A DNA stretch of 64,000 nucleotides from Acephala macrosclerotiorum (GCA_014904845.1 MU119388.1:46077-110076); one strand, 5' to 3'; shown: positions 12,135 through 24,243, numbered from the stretch's first letter. Notes: generated from the letters alone by a model not told the origin. Numbers and translations are program-made.

Positions 12135-12709
12135 TCAACCCCTCACACCAGACCTCCTCCTCCTACTCCTCGTCCTTCTCCTATTATTCCGCTCCTTCTT
12201 CCCCCTCCATTCCCTAAATTTCGGATCCTCAGTCCCTACCACGCACATGCACATATTAGCTCTCCTCTCTCCCTCGATCTCTATCAAAGAAAATTCATTC
12301 TAGAAGACTCACAAATAATCCCATCCTCCCCCTCCCCCTCCTGTCTTCCACCCCACCTAACAACACCATCCCACCTTAGCCCTCCCACCTCCCTCAACTC
12401 TCTTCCTCTCTGCCAATGAGCCTCATCAATCTTTTTCTTAAGTTCCCACACCTCTTCTTTTGTTCCTGCTTGTCGCATTTTCTTCGTTAGTTCGGAGTGG
12501 AGATGGTCATGATGCTGGTTTATGGCAGCAATTTGAAAAGGGGGATGGCAGGAGGCGCAGGTGTCTGAGAGGTACCTGACTGGGCCGCGAGGATGTAGAC
12601 AAGGTTTGGGGTTGGGTTTGGAGGAGTCTGAGGATGAGGGGAAGCAGAAGGAGGTGTAGTGGATGAGGGTGTGGGGGCAAGTTAGGGTTGTTATTGTGCC
12701 TGTGCACAT
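12135..12709 (-). CDS. Small Cys/His-rich uncharacterised fungal protein
   Basis: Exons 12709..12313 and 12235..12135 (intron 77 bases, GTGAGT donor) give 165 residues. The N-terminus MCTGTITTLTCPHTLIHYTS has a Cys/His pattern, followed by YLSDTCASCHPPFQ, a charged helix (HSELTKKMRQAGTKEEVWELKKKIDEA broken here by context), a Trp/Gly segment, and a very basic Arg tail encoded by exon 2. Short Pezizomycotina proteins beginning MC-x-T-x-T-x-x-x-CPH are, from memory, common and uncharacterised; a small zinc-binding fold is inferred from the Cys/His spacing. Splicing into the Arg-rich exon keeps the frame and replaces an unlikely short tail. Confidence 0.6.
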
Positions 12710-14033
12710 GACCGAAACTTGGAGTTGAGAAGCGTTGATGTTGTGGTTGATGTATAAGACCAAATTTCTGATTAAGCAGTATGAAGTGAATTGGTTCAAG
12801 TTGATATGGCTGGATGTGGATACAGATATGAGCGGTGGATGCGCATGACTAGTTCTTGATCATGAGTCGTACCCTCTGTTCCGGTTTCTTTGTTCTAGGG
12901 TCGTCAATTGTGTTCGAGAATCAGGATAAAGAAAGTCGGCGTGAGACTTAACGTTTGTATCTTAGCCTCCTAGCAGAGCTTTTCTTTGTTTCTTCCTAAA
13001 TCCTGCCGAAGTCAATACCACTATGCCCACTTTTCTTCTCGAGTGTTTGTATGGCTCGTTCGAGAGAGTTCTCTGGTTTATCGTCGGTAGACAAGTGTTT
13101 GGACAATTTTGCTCTAGACCTTTGCACTTTTGAGGAGCACATTTCCAAGATATAAGGCCGCGATGATTGTTGGCATCGTTCTAGCCGTTGATAATGTGGG
13201 GTTATTGCGGAGTCTAGAGCCTCATGTCATTTCCCGCAACTGGGTCATCCCTTGCTTCGAAGGTGTTCGTCAGCCTTACAAAGGAGTCGATTTCCTTGGC
13301 CGCCTCATAACTAGGGATCATCCAGTAGTCAGCCTTCTTGGACGATCACCACCTTTGCTACCGAGAGTAATTCTCAGTAAAATAATTCCCAAGCATACTG
13401 ACAATTCGTGAAAATCTCGCGATTGGTTCGGAAATTGAGGAAGCAAATATTAACCCCAACGAAGCTCAACATTGAAAATTGTCAGAAGAACCCGGACACC
13501 CGCCACCCTGAAATATCCGAATTTGAAATGGACACACTGATCAACGTACGAGCGCAATTCAGACATGCTGATGTCTTCCAATATCTGAGACATCCAGGAA
13601 CAAGCACAGAACTTGAAACACATAATCTGAGCTACAGATTCGGTATGACCCTCATCCAAGCTCCAGCAATAAAGCTTTCTCCAAAATCTCGAATTTCACA
13701 AAGTAGCGGTATTAGGTTTGAGTACTGAATCTTGGGTGGAAGTGCTCCATTCTCAATTGAACGTCTCTTAGTCTGCGTAAACCAGAGCTGAAAGTAGAAC
13801 CAGAATCCTCTTGCTTCCAACACGTTCATCGAAACTCCAAGTTTGCTCCGGCCATGAAGATTAGAATTTAAATTTTATGCGTGTCGTCATAATGTACTTC
13901 TCCTATCCCATGTCCTTCCTGGAAGGGAGGAATGCTCATCTCCAACATCCAACACCAGGCATCCCCTCCCAAGCCTCTCGTATGGTATCTCGTCCGTTTG
14001 GTATTTGGTGTTCGTTAATTATATGTTCTCTCA
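12710..14033. other. Intergenic region without a recognised gene
   Basis: Several open frames of 60-105 codons occur between 13130 and 13830 on both strands, but they overlap each other and show no family motif or splice support. I see no RNA gene or clear repeat. Confidence 0.4.
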
Positions 14034-16139
14034 TTACTTGACTTCGATCGGTCGTTCATTCGGTGTCGTCGGAACGCTGTGGAATTCGTCCGCTGCCTCG
14101 GCATCTTCCTTAGGCTTCAAGGATTGTGAAGCCTCAACTTCGCGTTTGAATGCTGCGGCGACTTCATCGTCGTTGACGCTGGGGGTCAAGTCCTCGATAT
14201 GCTGCTCCTTCAAAGCTTCCTCGACTTGCTCTTCAAGCGACTTTCGCTTGGGAGATTCGATCTCCCTGCTAGTTCTATCCGTTCCGTGGAGATCAACTTC
14301 TTCGAAGCCGGATCTGGATGGTGTTGTTGGTGTTCGTCCAGAAGCTTGGTCAACCATTACGATTGCGCCTCTGGCAGTGTTGCGAGGTGGGAGAGGTGGA
14401 GGTGGACCTCTCTTTGGGATGTTCACTACGCCTACTCCTCCTGCGTTGACTGCTTGTGGGGCAATGACAGTTGCTTGCGCGGATGCAGCCTCGAAGATCA
14501 CCGGCTCCTCGTCATCCTCATCGTCCGAGTCGAAACTGGTGTTGTGCGAAGCTGTGTGGTGCTCATCGCGCTCGTGTGGGCTGTCATTATTGACAGTGGT
14601 TCCGTCGAACTCGGAGCTATGGTTCATGCTGCTGTATGGACCGAGGTCAATTTTTGTGTAGTCAATCTCTTCTGGCTCAACGGCTTTTGGCTTCTCGTCT
14701 TCCTCAACTATCCGCTTATTCTCGTCACTGTGGCTGGGACTTGTGTTTGGCGAGAGGAATGCGTCGTCGGTCTGCGTACCCATCTCCATGGTCTGAGTCG
14801 CCCTGTCTATGCTTGTCCTCAACGTACTCCTTGTAGACATGTAACTCTCTCTGTTGCTTCTCGTTCCTAGAGTATCCATACTTCTTCGGTTAAATCTACC
14901 ATAAATCGGACTTGTCGGACTCGGGTTGTACTCGAATTGTGTGCTTGCGGGCCTGATCTTAGTACCTGCTTCCCGAATCTCGAAACCTTCCTTCTCCAGC
15001 GCAAGCACACCAAATGGATCTGGATCGTCCGGCTCTGGTATTCCAAATGTTGGGACGAGAGCTGTTGTAGGCGACTGAAGCTCTACGTCTGCAGGCGCAA
15101 GTTCATCTGCTAGCTGGAGCATCATGGCCTTGTCAACATCGTTCCGTCCTTCTGCAGCCTTGACCGTCTCCATGAGCATCTTGATCTCGTACGGTGGATG
15201 TCTCGCCTTTCCAGCCAAAATATCTGCAACGCCTATTCGCTGTCCGTAAAAGCGCTCGTTTTCGTCGGCTCGTTCAATTATGACCGTGCCGTCGACTTGG
15301 ACTCCTGCGTAGAATCCTCGAGATTTGAGGTAAGTGAAAACTGGTCGACTGTAATCAAGTCAGTATAGTGCATTCCGGAAGGTAGAGTCTCTGGCGACAA
15401 TACGTACTTTGCCTGCTTCCATTTCCCATCATTCTCCAAAACGCCCCCAATACCTACTGGTCCCGCAACAGCACTTATCTCGCCCCCAAGAGTCGCCCGG
15501 ATCTTGGTGAAAGCATCAAGCGCCTTGCGATTATTGATTACCACCACGCAATCGTAGATATCAACTCCAACCAGGAAACCCAAACCTGCCGTGTGTAGTA
15601 ATATGCCAGAAGGTGGACTCCATTCTCCGTCCTCTTTCCGAGCAATCAGGATACCAGAACCACCAGTGCCGGATACCCACAATCCTGTACGCATCGTGGT
15701 GAAGATTGCCAAACCGACGGCGTTTTGTATGACTTTCTCTGGGATCTTCTTGAGTACTCTCTGCTTGCCCTTTGGCACACCGACGGTAGCTGGTCGATCT
15801 TCCTCGGCGTAAAATCCATCCTCTGTTCTCACGAGTCAGTAATTGCTTTTGTCGAATGCGACGAAATATCCAAATACGTACTGCAGAAAGACTTGAGAAT
15901 CCTAGCCGCCTTGTCGCATTCTTTATCCAGAGTCGTAGGCCAGAAAGCTTCGGATCCAATCTTGTTACTCAATCGATTTACTGGCGCACCAACTGTTGAA
16001 CTGTCAATTACAATCGCAGCGCCTCCAAGCGCAATCGAGACTCACGTTTATCTGCCCAAGCCCAGGCTTTATCGAATCCCTTCTTCGACCCAGTCTTCGT
16101 CTTGTCCCAAGATGGGAGTATCGAGGTCACTCGCTGCAT
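14034..16139 (-). CDS. SYLF-domain (DUF500/Ysc84-like) protein with long disordered tail
   Basis: Exons 16139..16046, 15992..15882, 15822..15408 and 15348..14034 give 644 residues; introns are 53-59 bases. After MQRVTSILPSWDKTKTGSKK and FWPTTLDKECDKAARILKSF, the SYLF domain spans about residues 75-280 (VIQNAVGLAIFTTMRTG, TGGSGILIARKEDGEWS, GLGFLVGVDIYDCVVVINN, FTYLKSRGFYAGVQVDGTV). In Ysc84/Lsb3 and SH3YL1 this domain binds phosphoinositides and actin at endocytic sites. Here the SH3 domain of the yeast proteins is absent; instead there is a ~370-residue acidic, Ser/Thr-rich tail with a proline patch (RGPPPPLPPRN) that could bind SH3 partners. The function at actin patches is inferred from the family. 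Confidence 0.82.
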
Positions 16140-17231
16140 TCTGGCTGTCGCATTCAACACTGAAAGAATTCAGGCTGTACGAGGTTGCTTGCGGATCTTG
16201 TGGGATGGCGGGGAAGGTATCCGTCTCACTCGCGATGACGCCTGTTGCTTATGCGACAACAGCAAAGCCGGCGAAACTGCAAGCAAAAGTGAGATCAGAC
16301 GAAGATCAATTGCACCCTTTCCGCAACTTGCTGATTAGGAATGAAGCTGGTAAGGGGCCGTCATGCCCAGTGAAGCAAAATGTCTCTGCGCAAAAGAGAA
16401 CTGCTGAATCATTTAAATGGTTCACGAGGCTGAGCGACGGGGAGAACAGGCCATGGTATGGACGCAAACAGGTGCCGTTGAGTTCCGGGGTCTTCGTTGA
16501 TTACGCACAACCGGCCGAACCGAGCTTCTTATGCTGCCACGTCTGATGTCATTTTCGATGCGGGCGTCGCAAAATTCGAACTTTATCAGGAATGCGAAGG
16601 GCGAGAATGGCGAGACGATAAAGAACCAGTCATCTTCTATGCGTATAAATCGGGTAAGTGATGGCAAATCTCGCAAGGAATTTAATTTAATCGGAGATTG
16701 TGCTGCTATATATAATAATCTCACTTTGAAAAGCAAGTCGTCGTTCCTGGGCTCATCCTAGAACCCCTCGCGTCCCTATGGATTTGCAGACTTGGCTGGT
16801 GACGGGTATGTGCAGTTACGAGCCGGTTTGATATCGATTACAGTAGTCTGCGATTGAACAGGAAAGGTATCGTGAATAAAGTTCTGCTTGGGTGAGTATT
16901 TTCAGTTAGATCAGCGATAGATTAGCGATAGATCAGCGATAGTTTATTGTTCAGTGACCGTTGGTGATAACTGCCGTCGATAGTTTCGTCTAAACTATAT
17001 CATTGAGCTCGTGACAGGATCATGGCCTAGACCATCTCCAGACAAAATCTTGAAAATTCTTATTTGTACAAGAGATAATCCCTCTAGCGCGTTGCTTTCA
17101 ACCTTGAGATATCTTCAACATTCGTTCATCCAAACTTAAAAGTTCCGTGCCTTGTCCCATCATGATTCATCAACCCCCGTTCGTCCCAATTACCAACTTG
17201 CTGTTGATCATGTCCATGCCAGAGACTGTCA
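16140..17231. other. Intergenic region with a short tandem repeat
   Basis: The first part is the likely promoter of the SYLF gene. Open frames here lack motifs. A short tandem repeat sits near 16912-16945. Confidence 0.4.
16909..16943. repeat. Three tandem copies of an 11-12-base unit
   Basis: The unit is (G)ATCAGCGATAG, repeated as ATCAGCGATAG, ATTAGCGATAG and ATCAGCGATAG. It is a minisatellite-like array with one base change in the middle copy. No function is apparent. Confidence 0.6.
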
Positions 17232-17554
17232 TCAGAACTTCTTTAGTCCGCCGATAGCTCCAATACCTTCCTTCACATCGTTTGCTTGCTTGTTACCCTT
17301 GAGTTGACCTGTATGAGGAATCAGTGCATTTCCTAGGAGACCTGAATACTACGATACTCACTAGCCAGGAAATCCTCGCCTTCTTTCTTACCCTTGGCCT
17401 CCATAGCCTTCTCCTCAGCCTTCGCTTTGGCCTTGAACAGCAGGACTCCGATCTTCTCGATGACGGGATCTAGTGCTCCAGTCGTGTACGCAGCTCCAAG
17501 CGCAACGGCAATGATAGCGATAATCGCTGAGACGATGAGATACGTGTTGACCAT
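17232..17554 (-). CDS. Small single-pass membrane protein, uncharacterised
   Basis: Exons 17554..17362 and 17308..17232 (intron 53 bases, GTGAGT donor) give 89 residues. The N-terminus is a hydrophobic helix (VSAIIAIIAVALGAAYTTG, about residues 7-25). A Lys/Ala/Glu-rich helix follows (FKAKAKAEEKAMEAKGKK), and the tail ends GIGAIGGLKKF. The layout suggests an N-terminal membrane anchor with a charged cytosolic coil. I know no function. It has clear intron structure and sensible codon use, so it is likely expressed. Confidence 0.65.
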
Positions 17555-18266
17555 GATTGCGCTTCGAACTCTTCACAGTCTCTCAATTGAAGCTTGGATG
17601 AAAATACGGCTTAAGTTGGGAACGGAAGATTAGAAGAATAATTTAAGAATAACAAAACTGAGAATGCACGCAAATATATATGAAGGCCTTTCTCTACCCC
17701 TCGACCTTCGTCCTTGATGACGTTCCCACCGGGTCGCGCATGCTTGAAAGCAAGATTGACGAGCATGTATCAAGTTTCTGGCAGCACTGGCGCCAAATTC
17801 CCACTCAACTCACTGGTTCACATGAAATAGTGCCCTGACGGTGGATTCTGGCATGTGTCATGTCGAAGATGGACACTTCTAGTTCTAGGCATAAATATCG
17901 ACGATGAAGTTTTAAGCTGACAGGAAGAAAGGAGGACGAGGAACGGAGAAAAGAAGGGATGAGATGACAGGCCTCGCCTATATTTCCTATTTTGTATATC
18001 GGTGACTCGGCGCTTATGAACGGGAGCGGGAGAACTTCACCAAACGAAACTCGTTTTCGTATTGGACGACGATGTCTTTCCTCAACATGCAACTAAGTAC
18101 TGTGGACCAAGACAGCTGTGCCCCATGGAATTGTTTAAAGATAAGTCTTCTTCTCTATTTCTAACGCTCTGAATCTCCTCGAACCCTTTCCTTCCAAGAG
18201 CTCAACCTTGTCTGATTTAAATTTTCTCCTTTTCGAGCTCTCGGCGGAATTCCGCTCCGAGTCATC
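17555..18266. promoter_or_regulatory. Divergent intergenic region
   Basis: It lies between the small membrane protein gene and the paraoxonase-like gene, whose starts face away from each other across about 710 bases. No specific site or gene is visible. Confidence 0.35.
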
Positions 18267-19895
18267 ATGGGGACCAAAATCCGCATCTTCACTACAGCAA
18301 TTATTGCTTTCCTGGCAATATTCTACCAAATCGTACTGAAAGATCTCATGTTCATCACTCTAGGTAGCTCCCACCTTCTCGTAGCGATATTGCTTCTTCC
18401 GTGCCGTCTTCAGTCTCGAGGCGTTGAATCACTCCCTAATGTCCCTATACTCCTAGAACTTCTCAAGCGTCCAAAAGTGTGTACTGAATTAAATTTAGGT
18501 ATTGGACGCCATCATCAAAAGATCTCCGAATTTCCCTACAAATGTACCCGTCTCCAATCTCCACTTCTCGAATCATGTGAAGACATGGTTCTCGACGAAT
18601 CTAGTCGAACACTCTACGCCGCCTGCTCATCCGTTAAGAGTCGACGGGGATGGAGCCCTGGGTTAGTTTCTCTTTCACTTTGAGGAGGATGGAGCTGATG
18701 AAAGAATAGAGGAGACAAGTATGACCTTTCCCCGAGAGACGGCAACGATCACATATCCGTCTTCACCATCGACACCCCCGGCCCCTCCGGGCTCTACAAC
18801 CTCCGCACCCTCGCCATAACCGGTGACTACGTCTCTTCAACTGGAGGAAAAGAAATAGACGTCCACGGTCTCGACATCGAACGCATTTCCGAAACGAGAC
18901 TTAGATTCTGGATGATTAATCATAGACCTCCTATTGATGAGAATGGAAAGGCGTTGGATGGGAATGTTGTTGGGGCTAATTCAACGATTGAGGTCTTTGA
19001 ACATGAGATTGGAGGTGAGGCATTGGAGTGGGTGAGGACGATAAGTAGTGAGGCGGTAGAGACGCCGAATAATCTTGTTGCGACTGGAGACGGAGGAGTA
19101 CTAATAACGAACGACCACACGTCCAAGACTGGGAAGGTTTGCTCTCCCTGCAATTCGTCTACTTTTTTCTCCTCTATTCATAAAGCGGGACGGCCTGACT
19201 GACCCTGATATAGCTCCGACGACTAGAAATGATCCTCGGCGGCGGCTCCGTAGCCTACTGTTCCCTCTCCTCGCCCACCTGCACCTACGCCCTAAAATCC
19301 AACTTCCAATTCGCGAACGGCATTACTCTTCTCCCTCCCTCTTCCCCTGCCTCAAACCCAACAGTCATCGTCGCTCACTCTGCAAAAGGCCATCTGACAT
19401 CTCACACTTTGTACGCACCTCTTTCTTTCCTCCCGTCTCCTCCCATCCCCTCCCCTCCCCTTCTACTGTTCAACCCTCAGTATATTACAGAATTGATGAG
19501 TGAAATCTAGGTTCGCCAACAATACCCTATCACCAGGAACCAAGATTCCCCTTAAAATGCCAATGGATAACCTCTCTCTCGACTCCGACGGAAACATCTA
19601 CGTCGCTGCTTTCCCAAAAGTTCTGGGTTTGATTGAGGCCATGGATGGTCCTGAACCCGCTGCTGGGGACTGGGTTGAGATCCCTTCTACAATTTTCCGA
19701 GTCCGAAAAGGGGAGAAGGCAGGAGAGGAGGGAGAAGGGAAAGATGGGGCTTGGGAAGTGGAGAAGGTGTTAGAGGATATCGAGGGTATCAAGCTACCGG
19801 GAAGTACGACTGCTGTTCATGATGTCAAAACAGGGAATTTGTGGATGGGTGGCGTTGCAAGTCCGTTTATTACTGTGTGCGATCCTGTGTCTTGA
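18267..19895 (+). CDS. Paraoxonase/arylesterase-like lactonase (PON family beta-propeller)
   Basis: Exons 18267..18363, 18499..18661, 18710..19136, 19214..19410 and 19511..19895 give 422 residues. Residues ~5-27 form a signal anchor, as in PON proteins. Blades of the six-bladed propeller carry expected calcium and active-site positions: the Glu-Asp of SCEDMVLDE, HGLDIE, the Asn-Asn of TPNNLVATG with LITNDH, FANGITLLP, and MPMDNLSLDSDGNIYVAAFP. The family hydrolyses lactones and aryl esters in a calcium-dependent way, in the secretory pathway or outside the cell. Intron 1 (135 bases) is divisible by three and open, so unspliced transcript would also be translated; skipping it restores the family-like junction. 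Substrate is unknown. Confidence 0.82.
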
Positions 19896-20251
19896 AGAGG
19901 ACCGTAAATTGAAATTGGGAGGGTGTAGTTTAGGATAGAGGCATAAACTCTGCTCCATGATTCACTCTTCATATCCAGATGAAAAGTGCGAATACCAGTC
20001 TGCCAGCATCTCCCAAACGTTGGCTCAGTCCTCACAAGTCTAGAATAGATCGACGGCAGTGGAATACAGCGGATAATAAAGGTCTATCTCTATTAGGTGT
20101 ATTAGGTCTATCGATGCATCGTATCGTTGGAAAGCCATAATGCACCCCCTCGCACCACCAATGTTCAAACGCCATGCCATTACCACTCTAGCTAAGGATG
20201 TTCGTTTTCACTCAATTTTCGCAATGCGTCTACAAACAGTAAATGAACCAC
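19896..20251. other. Convergent 3' intergenic region
   Basis: The paraoxonase-like gene and the sterol reductase gene end toward each other. I see no other feature. Confidence 0.5.
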
Positions 20252-21837
20252 TCAGTAAATCCCAGGTATAATAACCCATTCCACTCGCCGACAATACTCC
20301 TCCCACCCCTTTCCATACTTCTTCGAGCACCGCTCCTCATCTCGCCAGCATCGATGGATCAACAGGATAGTCATGAACACGGCGTATGTCCAAGGCAAAA
20401 GATTGTCGATTCCGCAGGTCGCACACATGGAGTACGAGAGAATAAGATCTCCCAGGTAATTCACGTGACGTGCTAGACCCCACCATCCCGAACAGAGCAG
20501 AATGCTATTATGCTCTAGTCCGTCCTTGGTATGGTATTTGACGCGGACAACTCTTGCTGGAGATCCCCAGAGGTTGCAATTTCCCTTGGTGCGACGGACG
20601 AGGTCCTTTTGGTGGTTGACGCAGCGGAAGAGGATGTAACCGGAAACACCTGTTGACAAGATTGCCAAGGCCTGGTAGCTAGAGAGAGCTACTGGATTTC
20701 GAGCTAGGTATTGGGTTTGCAAGGTGTAGATGGCTGGAAGCCATACAGCAGAGCCCCATGCTAGGTAGAATCCAAAGTGGTCGTGGCAGATGTCAATAGT
20801 TCGAAGGTACCAGTCTTCATTAATGAAGAAGTCCACCACATATAAAGTGTGGAGAGCTGTACTGACGAGAATAGAATAGGTGATGTATCCATGAAGTTGA
20901 TACTGGTACGCAATGAAAGAGAGATCACTGTGGTCATGTTAGACGGTCTGTAAGAAGGGAGGAAACGAAGAGGGGGCTAGCAAGGTCGTCACGTGTTAGA
21001 CAAGCTAAAGGAGAGTACTTACATCAAAGTCCAAGCAATGATTCCTGGCCGGCCATTGGTGAAGAGCTTGAAGTCGAAGAGTTCTCCGAATCTCGGGTTC
21101 AGTTCGATACCCATATACATATCGTACAGGATGGACCCTGTCTACGTCAGCAGAGTTCACTTCTCCATGACACTTCACTCACCACTGAACTTTCGGTCTC
21201 CTTCATGAGTAGGGTTCAGTTGAGCCTTGAGGTAGACGAATCCTGAGAGGAGAAAACCAAAAACATTTGCTGAGATGAGAAGGCCTTCCCAGTGTCTAGC
21301 AAGAATTGCTGGATGAATGATGCCTGATAACGCTCCAGCTGCGAATAAAGAATGAGTGACGACCCAGGCCAGCAGACCATTGGTACGGTATTTGAGAAGG
21401 TTTCCGGCCGGCGTGAGCTGTCCGGTGCTCATCTTGCTTGGAAGGAAGTGGTAGAGGGCGGCCTGGAACAGGATCCAAAGTGAATATCCAGCAGCGACAG
21501 TGAGGTCTGGTTTTGGCCCGAATGCGGAATAGAACGACACTGGGCCGGACTGCAACATCGCGTCCAATGCCGCGTTCATCGAGCCATCGAAAGAAGAGAG
21601 TGAAATCCAGATGAAGATCACCAGACACGGGCATAACAGCATGATGCTGGCACAGCCAAGTGCGTGAAGCCAGGAGCCATGATGGTGTCGTCGACCCCAG
21701 GAGATACTTGAATCACGAGTTGCCGAAAACGAGAGGAGTCGGGGTTTGTTTGATGAGACACGTGGGATCTCTTGGGGCTGCACTGCATCGATGTTGGCAT
21801 GAAGTGTCGATGGGGACTGAAGTATGATAGACTCCAT
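20252..21837 (-). CDS. Sterol delta-7 reductase-like protein (DHCR7 type of the ERG4/ERG24 family)
   Basis: Exons 21837..21183, 21137..21023 and 20927..20252 give 481 residues (introns 45 and 95 bases). Multiple hydrophobic helices run through the protein. Family signatures: [81 protein letters not shown] and [13 protein letters not shown] near the C-terminus with a final IIPGIY. The last blocks and FDFKLF-x-NGRPGI read like 7-dehydrocholesterol reductase rather than C-14 reductase (ERG24) or C-24(28) reductase (ERG4). It would reduce the C7-C8 double bond of a sterol with NADPH in the ER. That is unexpected in an ergosterol-making fungus because ergosterol keeps this bond; activity is inferred only. 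Confidence 0.8.
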
Positions 21838-22829
21838 CCTAACAATAACGGATGAACAAGCCCCGAGAAGGCGATTACTCTCCTTATAGAGCGTAGGGAG
21901 TGTCGTACAATACCGAGGTCGAGACAACGAGGGAATAGGCGTTGGACGTGACGCAATTCGAGCTTGGTGAATTCTTTATTTGCTTCGGTCGGTCCACTGA
22001 ATTTAGAAGGAGCGAGTGGTGTGAGGATTGTTGCAATCAAACTCTTCGTCTAATCTTAGGTCAACGATAAAACATTGAAGTGCAGATCTCACACAACGGG
22101 TTCGATGAAACTCTAAAGAGATGATAAGGCTTGCGGTCAGGTTTCCAAGGCCAGATATAGAATTTGTGTGTTGCTGATTTTCCAGGCAAGAGAAGGCGCA
22201 GTATTTATGGTCGTTCAGAATGCGTTCGACTCCAACAACAAAATCTCACTGACTTCAATTGTTCACCTCATATTCCTAGACGCGCTGGTAAGCTGACTCG
22301 AGATCCCAAGTAACCTTGCAGGTTTCCTCGAAGATTCTACAGAAGGATGAAACTGCAGTACAGGAAGCATGTGTTCCTTACCTTTTCCCGTATTCCGTAC
22401 AGATTTGTGACACGAAAAATGCGCGACTTACCGTGGATTACAAGTATAGCAACGACATGATGCCTTGAACCAGCGATAGTGCGCGATAAACGACGCATCG
22501 GTGTACGATGCTGAGACAGGCACAATCTTAGCGACGTCACTAGGAGTAGCAGCGTTGAAGCTTTCGCGGACGGTTCGACACGAAGACCAAGTCGCTTCCT
22601 GAAAGTGTCTATGGCTGACGACCATTGAGAACGCGGCGAGTACGCCGTTTGCGGTACGACAGCAACACCCTCATGATTGCAGCCGAGAGATGCAGGCACG
22701 AGCCCGACATGTGAACTCAAGTTGGAAATGAGGCTTGAGCATCCCTGCTCGGGCCACGACATCCGACTGCCGGCACCAGGAACGCAAACACTGCCGGTGC
22801 AGTTTCACGACACTCTGCAACCAGCCCTG
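21838..22829. other. Intergenic region before the UGT relic
   Basis: It holds the likely promoter of the sterol reductase. Open frames near 22337-22762 on the minus strand overlap in two frames and cannot be assigned. Confidence 0.35.
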
Positions 22830-23812
22830 GTCGAGCTGATTTCAATAGGGGTGAAGTGACGTTTTTGACCAGGACGGATATGAGTCAGCCGTCACTTCCA
22901 TCGGCGACTTTCATTCCTCTAGACACAATAGAAACGTAGATAAAAACCCTACTCAAGGAGGCGGCCGTCGGTAGGAGCCTGCCCCCAGAAGCCCAAGCTC
23001 GTTTGGAACAAGAGCGAGAAGCATGTACAAAAAAGCCCAAGCCTGATTTGAGGAAATTCTCGAAACTTTGGGTATCCTCAAAGAGTTGGATGCCAGGTAC
23101 CCCAACATGTTTTTCCGTGACGGCATTGTTCTAAATGCGGATCTTTTCGTACAAATGTGCTGTCCTGGAATTGAATATCCGAAATCTAATGCTCCAAAGA
23201 CCTTGAGGTTCGCGGGCGACATCCCTCCTGGACTACGCGACTCCGTGGAGGCCTTCCCCACTTGGTGCGATGATATTGCTATCAACTACGAGAGCAAGAC
23301 CATCGTTTTGGTCTCGCAGAGTACTTTGCACAACCAACCAACCAACCGACCTATATTGCCCACCATGCTGGCATTCAAAGACCACAAAAACGTCATCGTC
23401 GTTGTCGCATTGGGGCAGAAGGGAACTACTCTACCCGAAGAATGGCAGAGCAAGGTTCCCCAGAACTGCCGTGTAGAGGACCACTTGCCATATGACGAAG
23501 TACTTGGATGTCTTTGTCATGAATGCAGGCTACGGCTCTATCCAACATGCGCTTAGCCAGGGTACTCTAATGGTTGTCGCTAGTACTGAAGCAGATCAAG
23601 CTGAGAATTCTGCGCGTGTCGAGTGGGTAGGTGCGGGCGTAAATCTTTGCACGAACACACTAACACAAGAAACTTTGCAAAGCGCTGTTGCTGAGGTTCT
23701 AGAGAATCCCAAGTACAAGAGAAGAGTGCAGGAGATTCAGGGTGAGATGCAGACATATGACCTATTGGGAACGCTGATGGAGGCCATTGAAGAACTTGTC
23801 AACAGAGTTTGA
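22830..23812 (+). pseudogene. Broken UDP-glycosyltransferase (GT1 family)
   Basis: Pieces of a fungal UGT can be read in order in different frames: an N-terminal scrap near 22856 (VTFLTRTD), then PPEAQARLEQERE, then LGILKELDARYPNMFF and FVQMCCPGIEYP, then the donor-binding C-terminal part VFVMNAGYGSIQHALSQG and ARVEWVGAGVNL. Lesions: an in-frame TAG at 22937, a frame change near 23020, an in-frame TGA at 23044-23046, and a one-base gain near 23505 inside DEVL/DVFV. The last open part ends normally at 23812 (ELVNRV, stop). UGTs move glucose from UDP-glucose to small lipophilic acceptors; this copy cannot make the full enzyme. The N-terminal half is mostly missing. Confidence 0.75.
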
Positions 23813-24243
23813 AGGAAAACAAACTCGGATCCTTGCATCAACCAAGAAGGGGTTAGAGATTATCGTTGAATCACTGACCTGAACAAGACCTGTTCGATCG
23901 AAGCGAGGAGAACAATCCGAAGTCTTCGATTCAAAATCCTCATACTCATATCGAGTCACAAGTCGTGGCAGGGTCCTGCTCATCAGTATGACGTCGCTTT
24001 TGTATGCATGTTTGTCCTGAATTGCCTTCTGTAGTACTCTTGTTTCCTGGAGACTCACATATTGCTTCAGAGTGATTGGATTCCATACTGGTGAATCAAG
24101 GCAGACGAATCTCAGGTATATAGCACAGCCTGGATTTTCCATCATCAGCACAACGAGTTGTCTCAACTACCTCCAAGCGCGAGACGAAGTCCACTTTCGA
24201 ATTCAGAGGCTGTCCAATTATTGAACACTTGCATCAAACTTAC
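23813..24243. other. Short intergenic region
   Basis: Nothing with motif or splice support is visible between the UGT relic and the small Cys-rich frame. Confidence 0.4.

Noticed and set aside
13130..13728. Adjacent open frames on both strands
   Set aside because: No hydrophobic core pattern, domain or intron support.
22337..22762. Minus-strand frames that read partly coding-like
   Set aside because: Two overlapping frames give equally plausible text, no start, splice or family motif decides between them.
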